Source of the DNA: Paguma larvata
Lineage: Eukaryota; Chordata; Mammalia; Carnivora; Viverridae
Direction: 5' to 3'
DNA length: 64,000 nt
NCBI GenBank assembly: GCA_030068075.1
Contig: CM057826.1
Location: 51,975,116 to 52,039,115 of the forward strand
Numbering within the stretch: position 1 is the first letter of the stretch; each line of letters starts with the position of its first letter. Both the position numbers and the translations under genes were made by a program. A model generated the notes under the pieces. The model did no database searches. It was not told the origin of the DNA and worked only from the letters and a program-made list of their open reading frames with translations. This document shows positions 1 through 10,790 of this stretch, piece by piece.

Positions 1-74
1 TTCTCCTTAAAACTTATTAGTTTTGAATTCAATTGCCTCTGGCATTTGACTTACCATTTGAGTTGTCCTTGGGC

Positions 75-200
75 TTGGGGGTCTGGGAGCTCTGTTAGGA
101 TCCTGATTCTGCCATTTCCTTGCTGTGTGAATTTAGGCAAATTATTTAACTTTCTTGTACTTCAGGTCCCCATCTATAAGGAGGGCTGTTTTGGTCAATA
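75..200 (+). repeat. MIR SINE fragment
   Basis: Diverged copy of the MIR core read in the sense direction: a 'tgccatttccttgctgtgtgaatttaggcaaattatttaac' type stretch (recognised as the 'tgccacttactagctgtgtgacc' core) followed by a 'cccatctataa' stretch. Ancient, heavily mutated, ends uncertain. Confidence 0.5.
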
Positions 201-247
201 AATGAAACACCACTTAAAAATGAAGACGTTCAGAATATTATTCTAGA

Positions 248-335
248 CAACGGACTCAGAATCTTGAGGGAAAGGCCCAGGAATCTGCACTGTTAAAAGA
301 CCTCTTACACTCACCAAACTCTGAGAATTCCTGGC
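248..335 (+). repeat. MER5-type DNA transposon fragment
   Basis: The stretch 'ggcccaggaatctgcac' followed by a 'gttaaaaga' run matches the second half of MER5A-like non-autonomous hAT elements. The outer inverted terminus is not clearly preserved. Confidence 0.4.
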
Positions 336-345
336 CTAAGGAATA

Positions 346-697
346 AATCTTCTGAAGAGTAACTGTGGTTATGAAAGAATCAGGGAAAACAGCATAACCA
401 AAAGGAAGGGATGAGTAACTGAAGGACCCAGGCCTCACAGTTGTTTTGCTGAAGAGGGATTTTTGGGCAACTATAGGGTATGACGTGAAAAGGGCTGTCC
501 TGGATCCTATGCACAGTGGAAAATGTGGACTATTTAGTCAGGATGTTGCTGGAGTCCGGTATGCAGTGTCTTCTTTCTAAAGTGAAGATGCGAAATAGAC
601 GTAATTTGTCACATTTTTCCAACTTGGTTTTGTTTTGGGTATCCATATGCATGTAATTACGGCTGGGATTACTCCTCCTCTCTTTCTGCTGGTTAGC
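346..697. other. unique sequence, nothing recognised
   Basis: No repeat, exon-like frame or regulatory signature that I can support. Confidence 0.5.
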
Positions 698-825
698 AGA
701 CTCTTGTTCACTAGACTCTAGGCTCTACGAGTGTAGACATCATGATTTCCCACTTCTTCGGGGTTTTGGGGTCTAGTACAGAGCACATGTATAGAGTAGG
801 CATCTGGTTAATGAGGGCATGAGTT
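698..825 (+). repeat. L2-like LINE fragment
   Basis: 'actctaggctctacgagtg' followed by 'tctagtacagagcacatgtatagagtaggcat' resembles the 3' untranslated end of LINE-2 ('...agctccatgagggcaggg...cagtgcctggcacatagtagg'). Weak, strongly diverged. Confidence 0.35.
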
Positions 826-1664
826 GGGTAGGAAAGTGGTTTCTTAACCTCTAGCACATACCAAGTAACCTCCCCTTTTCTTCCTTCTGTTCACAGTCAC
901 ACACACACTTAAAACTGAATCAGATCCAGGTTCCTTGAGTGATCGAGTACTGTCACTCTAGATGAAGCAAGGTCATCTAAAAATTAGGGATGACCAGATA
1001 TACGGAATACAGGTTTTAAGGGAAATTAATTCAGTATTGGCTGGCCGCTGGGCCATCTTTCTAGCTGAGATCATCTAGGAGATTAAAGATCCACTGACCC
1101 AATACGAGCCTGATTTGCAGAGCTTATTGACCATGTGGAAAATTGAGCGCTGGAAAGCCAGGTGCTGCCTGCTGGGCTTTGTTGTTGACCCCAGCATTTA
1201 ATGCCTGCTCAGAACATTTTAAGAAGTGACAATGGAAGGATTGTTTTGGACACAGTTAATATTTCCCAGAGGCATTCACAAGTGTCTAATTTTTCTCAAA
1301 ATTCAGTGTAATAGGAGAAATGCAGATTTCTGGGCCCTACTCCAGATCAAACCTACATATTCCAAATGGTACTCGTGAGGCAGAGCATAAGAAAAACTCA
1401 ATTGAATTTGGTCTGAATGAAGCTGTTCATGAGGTCCAGACCATCCCAAGTTACCCCCACTCTGCCTTCCTGGGTACTAAGGGGAGCGATATCTGATATC
1501 TGTAATGTATTTACTTACTGCTCTCCATGTATGAAACTCTGGCATAGGAGTAAATGTATTCTTTGGCCTATAACTCCTGTAGCTTTGACATCAGGATTCG
1601 GCCTTGTCACTTCTTGCATAATCAAAGGCTGTGTAACTTTTTTTTCCCCACTAACGTTTACTTT
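826..1664. other. unique sequence with one possible MER5 scrap
   Basis: Mostly unrecognised. Around 1300-1345 'aatgcagatttctgggccc' followed by 'tactccagatc' resembles the centre of MER5A. A 93-codon open frame starts at 1417, but it overlaps an antisense L1 tail and has no recognisable domain. Confidence 0.4.
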
Positions 1665-1855
1665 TGTTAGAGTAGTTTTAGGTTCACAGCAAAACTGAGG
1701 GGAAGGTTCAGAGATTTTTCACATGCCCCTTGCTGGTTACATGCACAGCCTCTCTCATTAGCAACATCCCCTACCAGAGTGGTACATTTGTCACAGTGGA
1801 TGAACCTACATTGCCACATCATTATCACTTAAAGTCCATAGTTTACCTTGGGATC
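1665..1855 (-). repeat. L1M-type LINE 3' UTR fragment
   Basis: Antisense copy of a mammalian L1M 3' UTR. Diagnostic pieces are 'agagtagttttaggttcac', 'accagagtggtacatttgtc' and 'cattatcactt...aaagtccatagttta', in the order expected for the reverse strand. Confidence 0.7.
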
Positions 1856-2047
1856 CACATAAGTTCTTTGAACCTCATATGCTTCTCCTCCAAGTGGTTT
1901 AAGTGAGAGAACTTCTCTCCTGTGCTCTGACGTTTCTATTTCCATGTTTTAACTAGGTAACGAGAAGAATTTTGTAGGTTTTTGTTGTTGTTAAGTTTGA
2001 ACTCTTTAGATTAAATGGGCTAGAAGCCCTATTTGTTCTTTTAGTTT

Positions 2048-2230
2048 AATGAGTCTCAAAATGTAGGTAAGCCAGCAGTATCAGCATCCCTGGGGTAATT
2101 TGGTAGATATGTCAATTCTTGGGCCTTACCCTAGATGTGCTAAATCAAATGCTGGGCCTCACCCCAGCAACCTATATTTTAATCAGTTCCTCAAATGGTT
2201 CTAATGCTGCTATAGTTTGGGCGTCACTGG
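2048..2230 (+). repeat. MER5A-type hAT DNA transposon
   Basis: Nearly full-length (about 180 bp) MER5A-like element. It has a degenerate terminus 'gagtctcaaaatg', the body 'cagcagtatcagcatccctgg', 'gggcctcaccccagcaacc' and a distal end 'agtttgggcgtcactgg'. Non-autonomous and ancient. Confidence 0.7.
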
Positions 2231-2449
2231 ACTTTAGGGAAATGTTGCTCACTGGCTTAAAATTTTAATGAGCACTAATTTGGCTGAGTGGATAATCCTT
2301 CATACAGTGGCGTTTAAGGAAAACAGAAAAAGGCCAGTCTGAGGCTCTGTGTGGCAAGATCAGGACAAGGTAGTACCGTGGATCGGCTATATCACAGTCA
2401 CATTTAGTTTTTTTGCCTAAGGCTGACCCTACATGTATGTTAGAAAAAA

Positions 2450-2590
2450 TTTCTTAACCTCTGGTTTCATGGTCCTTGTTTGTACATTTGGGGAACGATG
2501 AGAATCCCACTTCTGCTAGCTGTTGTGAGGTTAAATGAATATGCAAGTTAAATGTCTCTTGCAGTCTGGTGTATGGTAGGTGTTCAGTGA
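2450..2590 (+). repeat. MIR SINE fragment
   Basis: Sense MIR 3' half: 'ttcttaacctctggtttc', then a 'gatgagaatcccacttctgc' segment, then 'gttgtgaggttaaatgaat', the expected order of MIR landmarks. Confidence 0.55.
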
Positions 2591-2639
2591 GGGTCCTTTG
2601 CTGCCCTCCCTGAAGACAAGGAACAGTGTGAGATGATGC

Positions 2640-2790
2640 TGGACTGTAAAGCTGGGGAGGGGCAGGACCTGCATCACTTACGGTCCTTGTTGTAGTCCTA
2701 GCAATCAGAACAGTTCCTGGCCCAGAACTTGCTCAAAAATATTGGTTATATAAACAAATATGAATTGGTTAATACAAAATAATGAATGAG
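2640..2790 (+). repeat. L2-like LINE 3' end
   Basis: 'aatcagaacagttcctggcc' followed by 'gctcaaaaatattggttat' resembles the L2 3' terminus. Diverged and short. Confidence 0.35.
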
Positions 2791-3059
2791 AGTGGTTTTA
2801 TTTGATATGTTGACTGATACAGTCTAAATGTGAGGAAAAGTTGACTTTTTGAGACAAAGTTTAGACCTACGAAAAGAAATTTCAGGGCCAGTTCTGAGGT
2901 TCAGGTCAGCAGCTCACACCTGGACTCAAGTGGGGGTGGGAGAGAGGTGAGGGTGGGCACTGAAGACCTCTACTCCCAGCACAGCCAGGCTCTGCGTGGG
3001 CACAACCACTCTGCAGCAGCCCAATTTCCTCCTCCTAATGCCTGGCCTTGCAAATTCCC

Positions 3060-3190
3060 TGGGAAGGCTCCGCGGAGGAAGGGCTAGGGGGTGTGGGCGT
3101 GGCTTGTCCCCTCGATCCTCCGCACCGGGCAAGCGGCTGTGTCACGTGGCCTGGTGCCCTGCAGTCCCGTGTCCGCGGCATGCCCTGCCG
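3060..3190 (+). promoter_or_regulatory. GC-rich, CpG-containing leader before the ZNF131-like remnant
   Basis: The most CpG-rich patch I see in the window. It contains a GC-box-like 'gtgggcgtggc' near 3091 and a perfect E-box CACGTG at 3143-3148 within 'gtcacgtggcc'. It runs directly into the reading frame of the ZNF131-like fragment, so I infer it is the copied 5' UTR, or promoter plus 5' UTR, of the parent gene. Nothing shows that it is active now. Confidence 0.4.
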
Positions 3191-3556
3191 GAGGCCGAAG
3201 AGCCGATGGCGTCCCTGCCGGAGTTCCCTGAGCATCCTACGATGATTCTGGAGCTACTGCGTGGACGGGAAAGCAGTCCCAGCTTGCTGTATCATCCTGA
3301 TTGTCAACGGACACCATTTTAGGGCCCGTCAGGCTGTTTTGGCTGCTTGAAGTAAGTTCTTTTAAAATTCTTTCACAAGTTTACCTAGAAACTTTCGGCG
3401 GAGACAGAAGGTGTTAGTAAAATGGCCTTTTGTCGTTTCCTTGAGTTCGCATATACACCAAAATTAATGATACTAGGAGAAGAAGAAGCCAATTCTACAG
3501 AAAGCACCAGAGCAAATGCTAGGAACTCTCAAAGCTCTTGAAATCGGATACAGACA
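3191..3556 (+). pseudogene. ZNF131: ZNF131-like BTB-domain pseudogene fragment (N-terminal part only)
   Basis: ZNF131 is a nuclear BTB/POZ zinc-finger transcription factor. Here only its start, roughly the first 120 codons, is recognisable. The first frame (3191 on) reads EAEEPMASLPEFPEHPTMIL, matching the acidic N-terminus and EFPEH motif; the initiator position is CCG. After a shift into the next frame, 3297-3347 reads LIVNGHHFRARQAVLAA, the BTB core, then stop TGA at 3348-3350 where Cys is expected, then SKFF. A 1-base loss near 3364 shifts the frame again, an in-frame TAG follows at 3386-3388, and 3404-3484 encodes EGVSKMAF and KLMILGEEEAN. Similarity fades near 3556. No zinc fingers and no clear poly-A tract follow. 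It is a dead copy, probably retroposed. A truncated duplicate of gene DNA is the alternative. The family call is from memory of the protein and is fairly firm. Confidence 0.72.
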
Positions 3557-3779
3557 GGTGAATAGCGTGTTTTTCTCACGTTTACAGTATGCAAGTTTTT
3601 CTTTTGGAATAGAGTGTAAACTTTTTGAACGACTGAAAAAATATAAGGGCCTTTTTTTGTTTGCATCATTGCTTTAAAACTGTATAAAAAATAAAATAAA
3701 ACTGTGTGTGAAAAGTTTCCTGTTACTTGTTAGGAAGCAGCAGTTACCTTATAGATTTTTTTGTCCCTTCTCTTGAAGT

Positions 3780-4222
3780 GTAATTTCATAATATACAATT
3801 CACCCCTTATGGTGTAGAGTTTGAGTTTTGGTAACTGTGTACTAAAGTAACTACCACCACAATCAAGCTATAAAACTTTCATCACCCTGAGTTTCCGTAG
3901 GACTCGGCCGTCAGCCCTGATTCCCATCCCCAAGCAACCACTGATCTGATTTTTATCGCTATAATGTTTATCCCTGTATTTAGAATGATGACATTACATG
4001 GACTATTATAGTGTGTGTGTGTGGTCTTTTGTGTTTGACTTTTTTCGCTTGGCACTATGCTTGTAGAGATTTGTCCATGTTGTGGGTGTGACTATTTTGT
4101 GCCTTCTTATTGCCGAGTAGTAGTTCATTGCATGGATTCCATTGTTGATGGACATTTAGGTTGTTTCCAGTTTTTGGCTGTTACAAATAAAGTGGCTATG
4201 AACATTTGTGTACAAGAAAAAA
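3780..4222 (-). repeat. L1M LINE fragment (ORF2 3' end and 3' UTR)
   Basis: Antisense L1M: 'taatttcataatatacaattcacc', 'catcaccctgagtttcc', 'gttgatggacatttaggttg' and 'ggctatgaacatttgtgtac' occur in reverse-strand order. The 66-codon frame at 4057 is an antisense translation of this piece. Confidence 0.75.
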
Positions 4223-4611
4223 ATTTAAGGCAGTACAAGCACTTTTCATATTGTTAAATATAAGGACAATAGGGGCTTCTCACTAAAATATAAGGGCAAT
4301 TGTATTAGTATAGGTATTAAAAGTTCTGTACTTCAAGTTATGAAGAAAAACATAGAGCTCTTTTGCTGAAAATGTTTAGACTAGAAGCCAAGCTAGATCA
4401 GCTTTGAAATGCTTTTTTTTCTCCTTTGGTTTACTAATGATGGACTGGTTTTTGACTCTCTTGAAGGGTTGCCAGAAAAAAATCTGTAATGAAATTCTGC
4501 CTTACATTGACTTGTTCTCCTTTTTTTCTTTGTCTTCATTTTCGTAACCATTTCATCTTTTATTTGACTTCTAACTCTCTGCCAGCTGCGCTAAACAAAC
4601 CTTATCAACTT
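4223..4611. other. unique AT-rich sequence
   Basis: Nothing recognised. Confidence 0.4.
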
Positions 4612-4764
4612 TATCCAATTAATATTCTTCACAACCATGTTGTTACCACCCCATTTTACAAATGGAAAGGCCAAGACTCTGAAATGTAAGTAATATTAGC
4701 AAAGCCAGGACTAGAACTTAAGGCTGATTTCTCAGCGTATGATCTTTCTACTATAGCACCTGGT
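4612..4764 (-). repeat. MIR SINE fragment
   Basis: Antisense MIR landmarks: 'ccattttacaaatggaaaggcc', 'agcaaagccaggactagaac', then a 'gatctttctactatagcacc' end corresponding to the tRNA-derived head. Confidence 0.55.
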
Positions 4765-5379
4765 ACAGAGAAACTTCTTTACATGCATTTCTGGCTGGAC
4801 ATGATTACCAGTTCTCCTACACTTAACAAGGTAGGTGAGCTTACGGGACTCTTAGAAGACTTGCAGGTGGGAGAGGAATGAAGAAAGAATTCCCAGAGCA
4901 TGAGCCATTGGAGAAGGGAGAATAGCTTTTCTCTTCTTCTAAGAAATGGATGTTCGAATATCAGGATGGACAAAACTTAAAAGGGAAAGGCTTTGGTGAC
5001 CTTGGAATTGGATGAACAAATGACCTCCTTATTATCTCTTAGTTACTTCTATTCCAGGTTCCATGATTTCAACTTAATTTTTTCCTGATTTCTGACATTG
5101 GCTTTGCCTGTGTTTTCTCCTTTCACTTCATTCATGGAAACTTGAATTGTCTTTCAAGCTGTTTCTGACCAGTCTAGGCAAAAGTGATCCTACTTCTCTG
5201 AGTTCATGATTCTGTTTGACATTTATTAGGTACTTAATTACATATTGCTTTATGGTAGCTATAAATTATTTAAATAAGAGCTATTTAAAATTGGATAGGT
5301 ATCATATTGCTCCTCAATCACAATTGGATTGTAAAGATCCCATTAAAAAGTAGCAAGCATTTAAAATAACAATAAAAAT
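4765..5379. other. unique sequence
   Basis: AT-rich. No repeat or gene recognised. A 64-codon antisense frame (4779-4973) has no recognisable feature. Confidence 0.4.
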
Positions 5380-5545
5380 GAAATAATAGCTAATATTTAT
5401 TGAAAACATTTACTATGTATCATTATTTCATCTATTTTTCATATGAATTTTATGAGATGGATACTATTATTATTATTCACGCTTTATAGTTGAGGAAATG
5501 GAGGCTTAGAGAGATTAACTTGCCTGTGTTGATATAGCTGGAAAA
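5380..5545 (-). repeat. MIR SINE
   Basis: Antisense MIR: 'aataatagctaatatttatt' start, a 'tttatagttgaggaaatgg' core, then 'ggcttagagagattaacttg'. Contains a short (ATT)n run at about 5464-5476. Confidence 0.65.
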
Positions 5546-6182
5546 TATAGTCCAAAAAGGAAAGTGGAAACATAATCCTATCGTCCTACATACTCTTAAA
5601 TTTTAAATAGACTGAGGACAGATACATTTTTTTAAAATAATCTTGATGTGCTTAACAAAGTGGTAGTCAAATAGTGAATACTCAAGGTACCTTTATTGAA
5701 TAATCAAGTGCATTCCACAAAAATACCACTGAATAAACTTAAAAGGAGTTGAATTATATTTTCTTGACTTACCTGTTTGACTTAGCTTCCCCTTTTCTTC
5801 TTTGACAGCTGACTGTCCAGAATGAAGTTTTCTACCTACTGATGTCAAAGACTGTTACTACGGAGCAATTCTAGTCATAGGGAAAAAATCACACTTCCTA
5901 GCCCTGACCTTTACTTTTTTGAAAGAAAGCAGATGGGATAAATTCTTATATTTTCTTAAGTAAAGCTTCTAGGCTCTAACAAGTTGCATTTTTAGAAAAA
6001 TTTTGCTCAACTTTAATCCCTTGTGGGTTCTGTAGCTTTGACCAGATTTTTCTTTCCTGTTGAAATCTTGGTCTTGTATAATAAAAGGATTCATGCTTTT
6101 CTCCTGATCCTTCCCTTTCATTTTTCTTAGCCTTTCTTCAAACTGTTTGTTATGTCAGTAATCTTGACCGGGAGTGCAACAG
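5546..6182. other. unique sequence
   Basis: No recognisable element. Confidence 0.4.
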
Positions 6183-6402
6183 AAAGTAGTGGCTGAGAGC
6201 TTGAGATTTTGGGTTTTCAAACACCCATCACTTTTTGGCTCTGTGGATTTGGGCAAGTTATGTAACTGCCTTAGATAAGTTACATAATTGCCTCAGTTTT
6301 CTTATCTGGAAAGTGGAAGCAATGATATTATCTACCCTACAGGGTTATTCTGAAGATTTTATTTGAAAGACATTGCATATAAGATTCTTAGCATACTGTC
6401 TG
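6183..6402 (+). repeat. MIR SINE, nearly complete
   Basis: Sense MIR in the expected order: head 'agtagtggctgagagcttg', core 'tttgggcaagttatgtaact', 'cctcagttttcttatctgg', 'ctaccctacagggttattc' and tail 'cttagcatac'. A short internal repeat (ccttagataagttacataattgcc) has lengthened the core. Confidence 0.7.
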
Positions 6403-6752
6403 ATTGATTTAAACATAGGAAAGGCTTTCTTTTCCCCGAAATATTATCTTCTAGAAGATTGAATGGCACTTAATAAAAAGTTCTTATGAAGCCTCTCCTA
6501 AAGGATGCATTGTAAAAAAGTGTCAACGTCTGGGGAAAACACATAAGTCCTGATGACCTCAATGAATGTTAGTTACTTAAAGGGATCATATGCCATGATA
6601 GCCATAAAAAAGAAGCAAAACTATTTAACACAGTTGTAGGAATTGTGCCTGTAGGTTTGTCCTCTCAATTTTAAATACTGTATGGCACTGTAAACAAAAC
6701 TTTTAAAGAGTCTTTAAGAAAGGAGAATTCTGTGTTTGGACTTCTGGACATT
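6403..6752. other. unique sequence
   Basis: Nothing recognised. Confidence 0.4.
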
Positions 6753-6767
6753 AGGAATATATTCCTA

Positions 6768-6982
6768 CTGGGGTGCCTGTCTGGCTCAGTCAGTTAAGTG
6801 TCCGACTTCAGTTCAGGTTGTGATCTCTCAGTCAGTGAGTTCAAGCACTGTGTTGGGCTCTGTGCTGACAGCTCAGAGCTTGGAGCCTGCTTCGGATTCT
6901 GTGTCTCCTTCTCTCTCTGCTCCTCCCCCACTCACGCTTTGTCTCTTGAAAATGAATAAATGTTAAAAAAAATTAAGAAAAA
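6768..6982 (+). mobile_element. CanSINE (felid SINEC_Fc type) with 15-bp target duplication
   Basis: Complete tRNA-derived SINE with head 'ggggtgcctgtctggctcag', A/B-box region, CT-rich middle and 'aatgaataaatgtt' plus A-tail. Flanked by AGGAATATATTCCTA at 6753-6767 and again at 6983-6997, a perfect direct repeat and so a retroposition target duplication. The 76-codon frame across it is SINE translation, not a gene. Confidence 0.95.
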
Positions 6983-6997
6983 AGGAATATATTCCTA

Positions 6998-7823
6998 TAG
7001 GATGATGAGAAGAGTAAATGCCCTAATATAACGCTGCTGAATACTTCAGGCATGGGTAATATGGTTATCAATTGCATTTGCACAAATTCAGACAATTTAG
7101 GCAGAAGCGAACATGATGAACTCTGGCAAACCATTAAGGCTTCTCAGAGTGTGAATCCAGGGCTAATAAAGGCATGCTGACAAAGACGTGTGTGAAGAAC
7201 TCGAGTAAAATTATTTCAGGGAACATCAAGGTAGTAACGAATAATTCTGAATTAGTGTATGTCATATAATATGTGATTTTAAGCCTGAGTGTAAAAGTTT
7301 GAAGAATCAGTCATTAGAAATAAATATTTAAGTCTTTATCTTCATGTAAAATTCTATATGCTTAAGTTGGCTACAAACATCGTTGGGATCTTTTTATTGA
7401 GAGAAAGCGGAGAGTTCTGTTCTGGGTCACCATCTATTTTGGTAGATATAGTAGTAAGTTCTAAAAAATAAGCCATAATATTGTTAGTAACAATGCATTT
7501 TTTAATAAGACCAGATCTTAAAAGTAATCAACCTGATAATTTGAAATAGTTCATTCTGGTTTTTTGTCCCTACAAGCACTTTTTTTCTCTTAGTTTACCA
7601 TTACCTATTTTATTGATCTTTTACGTTATTAAATCATATCTTCTTCCTTGGGCAGTGGAGTCTATAATGATGACTTCCTCCTTCAAACAGACTGTGATTG
7701 AAATTAAAATTCTCAACAGTGTTCAGTTTCCTCCCATCTGAACCCAGCAACTTTAAGTACACACATACATCTTTACACACACACTCCTTCATCCTGGAAA
7801 ATTGAAAAATAAATCAACTCAAA
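6998..7823. other. unique sequence
   Basis: AT-rich. No element recognised. A short CA-rich patch lies near 7759-7787. Confidence 0.4.
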
Positions 7824-7839
7824 AAACAACAAAATTCAG

Positions 7840-8056
7840 AGGGTGCCTGGGTGGCTTCGTAGGTTAAGCATCTGACTTTGGCTCAGGTCATGATCTCCCT
7901 GTCCGTGAGTTTGAGCCCCGCATCAGGCTCTGTGCTGACAGCTCAGAGCCTAGAGCTCTTCGGATTCTGTGTCTCCCTCTTTCTGCCCCTCCCCTGATCA
8001 TGCTCTGTCTCTATCTCCTTCTCTCTCCCAAAAATAAATAAACATTACATAAAGTT
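7840..8056 (+). mobile_element. CanSINE with 15-bp target duplication
   Basis: Head 'gggtgcctgggtggcttcg', full body and tail 'aaaataaataaacatt'. The duplication AAACAACAAAATTCA is perfect at 7824-7838 and 8057-8071. A small deletion sits in the 'ggagcctgcttcgg' segment ('ctagagctcttcgg'). Confidence 0.95.
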
Positions 8057-8109
8057 AAACAACAAAATTCATGATTTATTTTATGGTAGAGTTTTATTCA
8101 TAATTCTGC

Positions 8110-8320
8110 TTAGCATATGCTGTGAGACAGGTCCTGTTTTAAAAATCATGGAATCATTATCCTCTTTATTCCTCACAACTACTTTCTGTTAGTACTGTAA
8201 CTCCTTTTTAAAGATTAACCCCTGAGGCACAGAGAGGTTGAGCAATTTTCTCTAGGTCACATACTTAATAAGCTACAGAGTCAGAATTTGAACTCAGAAT
8301 CTGACTTTAGAGTCCAGGCC
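8110..8320 (-). repeat. MIR SINE, nearly complete
   Basis: Antisense MIR: 'cctctttattcctcacaac', 'gaggcacagagaggttgagc', 'taggtcacatacttaataag' and 'gaatttgaactcagaatctg', a well-preserved landmark order. Confidence 0.8.
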
Positions 8321-8456
8321 TAAGTTTAATAACTTTGATTCTGCCTTCACTGGCTAGGTGCTCTTGTTTATGCTTATGTAAAGAAAATAAAGTTTTTATA
8401 ATTATAAAAAGTAATAGCTGCTAATCATTAATGACAATAAAAAAATATTGAATTGA

Positions 8457-8705
8457 GGGACACCTGGGTGGCTCAGTGGTTAAGCATCCTATTCTTGGTT
8501 TTGGCTCAGGTCGTGATCTCAGATTCATGAGTTGGAGCTCTGTGTTGGGCTCTGTGCTGACAGTATGGAGCCTGGTTGGATTCTCCCTCTCTCTGTCTCT
8601 CTCCATCCCTTCCCTACTCGTACTCTCTCTGTCTCTCTCTCCCCCTTTGTCCCTTCCGGTCTCTCCCTCTCTCTCTCAAAATAAAAAAATAAACTTAAAA
8701 AAAAT
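8457..8705 (+). mobile_element. CanSINE, older subtype with extended CT-rich region
   Basis: Head 'acacctgggtggctcagtgg', with 'tcttggttttggctcaggtc' marking the older carnivore subtype. The pyrimidine tract at 8581-8678 is unusually long. Target duplication not clear. Open frames on both strands here (8421-8606 and 8476-8856) are SINE-derived. Confidence 0.9.
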
Positions 8706-9094
8706 TAAGTGTTTAAAACCCCAAACAATGGTAAAATTGATGAAATCGATGATTATAGTTCGCCCTCACCTACGCGTTTTCATAGAGGTAGCTACCATTA
8801 AAGTTTGCTCTATATTATTTCAGAATATATGTGTATATACAGTGACATCACTGTAGAAAACATATTTTGTAACTTGAGACTAAGTTAGGTGTTATGGATT
8901 TCTTTCCACAGAAAGATGCATGGGATAAACTTAGTTTATTTTCCTGGTTATGTCATATGAATATATCATAATTTATTTGATAATTTAAAATCAACTATTC
9001 ATTGATATTTAGATTATTAGTAATAGTGGGAAAATAAGAAAGTAGTGCATGGAAATGTGTATTCTAGTCTTTCACATCTCTGTAAATAAAAATT
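8706..9094. other. unique AT-rich sequence
   Basis: Nothing recognised. Confidence 0.4.
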
Positions 9095-9925
9095 TCATTT
9101 TTCCAGTTTAGACCCCAAATGTTGGTGTTGTCCTTAATACCTCTCTTTCTGTAACACTCCATGTCCAATTCATCAGTAAATCCTGTTGATTTTATTTTTT
9201 AAATATATGCTGAGAGTGGCCATTTCTCTGCACCTCTTACCACCATCATTTGGTCCAAACCCTCACTGCCTTTTATCTGGATGATCATCATTATCTTCTA
9301 GCAGTGTCTCTACTTCTAACAGTAATCCTTTAGGGGCGCCAGGTGGCTCAGTTGGTTAAGCATCTTTCTTCAACTCAGGTCATGATCTCAGGGTTGGTGA
9401 TTTCGAGCCTTATGTTGTGGCTCTGTGCTGACAGCTCAGAGCCTGTAGCCTGCTTTGGATTCTGTCTCCTCCCTCTGCCTCTCCACCACTCACACTCTGG
9501 CTCTCTCTCATTCTTTCTCTCAAAAATAAATAAACGTTAAAAAAAAAGAGTTATCTTTTAAATCTCAGATAAAAATTACTCTTTTCAAAACTTTTCAGTG
9601 ATTCCCACTCTAACTCACTGTAATCCAAAGTGTTTGCTGTGGTCTTTAAGTCTCCCCATGAGACAGCATCTTACTGTTTTTCTGACCTTGACCTCTACCA
9701 CTCTCCCTCTTATTCACTGCACACCAGCCACTTAAAATATTCACTATCTCTTGAATGTAATAAGCACAGTTTCTCCTTAGGGTTTTGTGTTTGTTGTTTT
9801 CACTCTCTAGAAACCTTCAAACCTCTCCCCCTTCCCCCATATTTGTCTGACTCACTCCTGCATTTCTCCTTTAGGTGTCTGTTCAAATGTTGCCTTACCA
9901 TATTTGTCAAATGAGTGTTAAATGA
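9095..9925 (+). repeat. L2 LINE 3' part, split by a CanSINE
   Basis: Sense-strand L2 carrying the end of its coding region and the start of its 3' UTR. Landmarks are 'tttatctggatgatcatc', 'cttttcagtgattcccactc', 'tctgaccttgacctctacc', 'ctctccctcttattcactgc' and 'aggtgtctgttcaaatgttg'. The SINE at 9333-9548 interrupts it cleanly. The 94-codon frame at 9630 is a translation of this L2. Confidence 0.75.
9333..9548 (+). mobile_element. CanSINE inserted in L2
   Basis: Head 'ggggcgccaggtggctcag', tail 'aaaaataaataaacgtt'. Imperfect target duplication agtaatccttta (9321-9332) versus agttatctttta (9549-9560), 10 of 12 matching. Confidence 0.93.
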
Positions 9926-10639
9926 ACATATCTTTATCCACTTAAATAAATGCTTACATCAAATAAATTTCTAGAACTGAGATTGCTTACTTTTGCACTG
10001 AGTGCAATTGTTCTTTTTAAAAAATCTTTTGTTATTGAACTTCCCCCCTCACACCCATGCCTATTTATTTTAGTATTCTCATGCCACTCTTCAAAGTGGT
10101 TTTGTGGTTCTGTCACTGTTTCTACTTTGGAAGGCTGGCTTGCTTTCCCTCCCTCCTGGGAGCTCTGGAGGAAAAGCAGGCACTAGGCAGCTGGTCTGAT
10201 CCCCATGGGTCTCTTCACAAGGCTGTGATTTCAGGAGTGACCTTGGGGTATGACTGAGTTGTCATTAAACAATTTAATAGATGAAAGAATTTCCTCTTCA
10301 TACTTCAGCCACATTTATTTTCCCCCAAATGCCTGGCACTAAGTTGTAAATATTTAATACCACAAAATTGCAAAAAAGATCCGATCTATTGTGTTGGTTT
10401 AACATTTCTAGACATAGGAAATCGGGATAATCAGAGAAATCCTGGGATTTTAGTGGTGAAATAAAATCCCTGTCCATGTGTATCTTTAAAAAATTATAGC
10501 ACTTCTGCTTATGCTTACCACCATCCTTTTAAGAAAATGGTATGAATACTGTTAAATTGCCAAACAACTTGTGATTTGCAGTGTCTCCTGTGTCACTAGG
10601 AAACAATGATAGCATGAGTAATTGGAATCACAAAATTAT
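9926..10639. other. unique sequence
   Basis: No element recognised. Three short overlapping frames (9934-10257) on both strands show no domain. Confidence 0.4.
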
Positions 10640-10790
10640 GGAATTTTTGAATTAGAAGAGCTCATTGGTTTAATCCCCTAATTTTACAAAACATGAAAAC
10701 AGAAGTCTACAGAGGTTAGGTGACTTACTCAAGGTCACACAGCTAGTTAATGGTACAGATGGGTCTTCTGACTCCCGAAATAGTGCTCAG
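10640..10790 (-). repeat. MIR SINE
   Basis: Antisense MIR core 'tgacttactcaaggtcacac' and 'agctagttaatggtacag', with 'gggtcttctgactcccg' toward the head. Confidence 0.75.

Noticed and set aside
2996..3322. 108-codon frame taken as an intact gene
   Set aside because: Only its last third matches a known protein. The match continues in other frames past stops, so it is a broken ZNF131-like copy.
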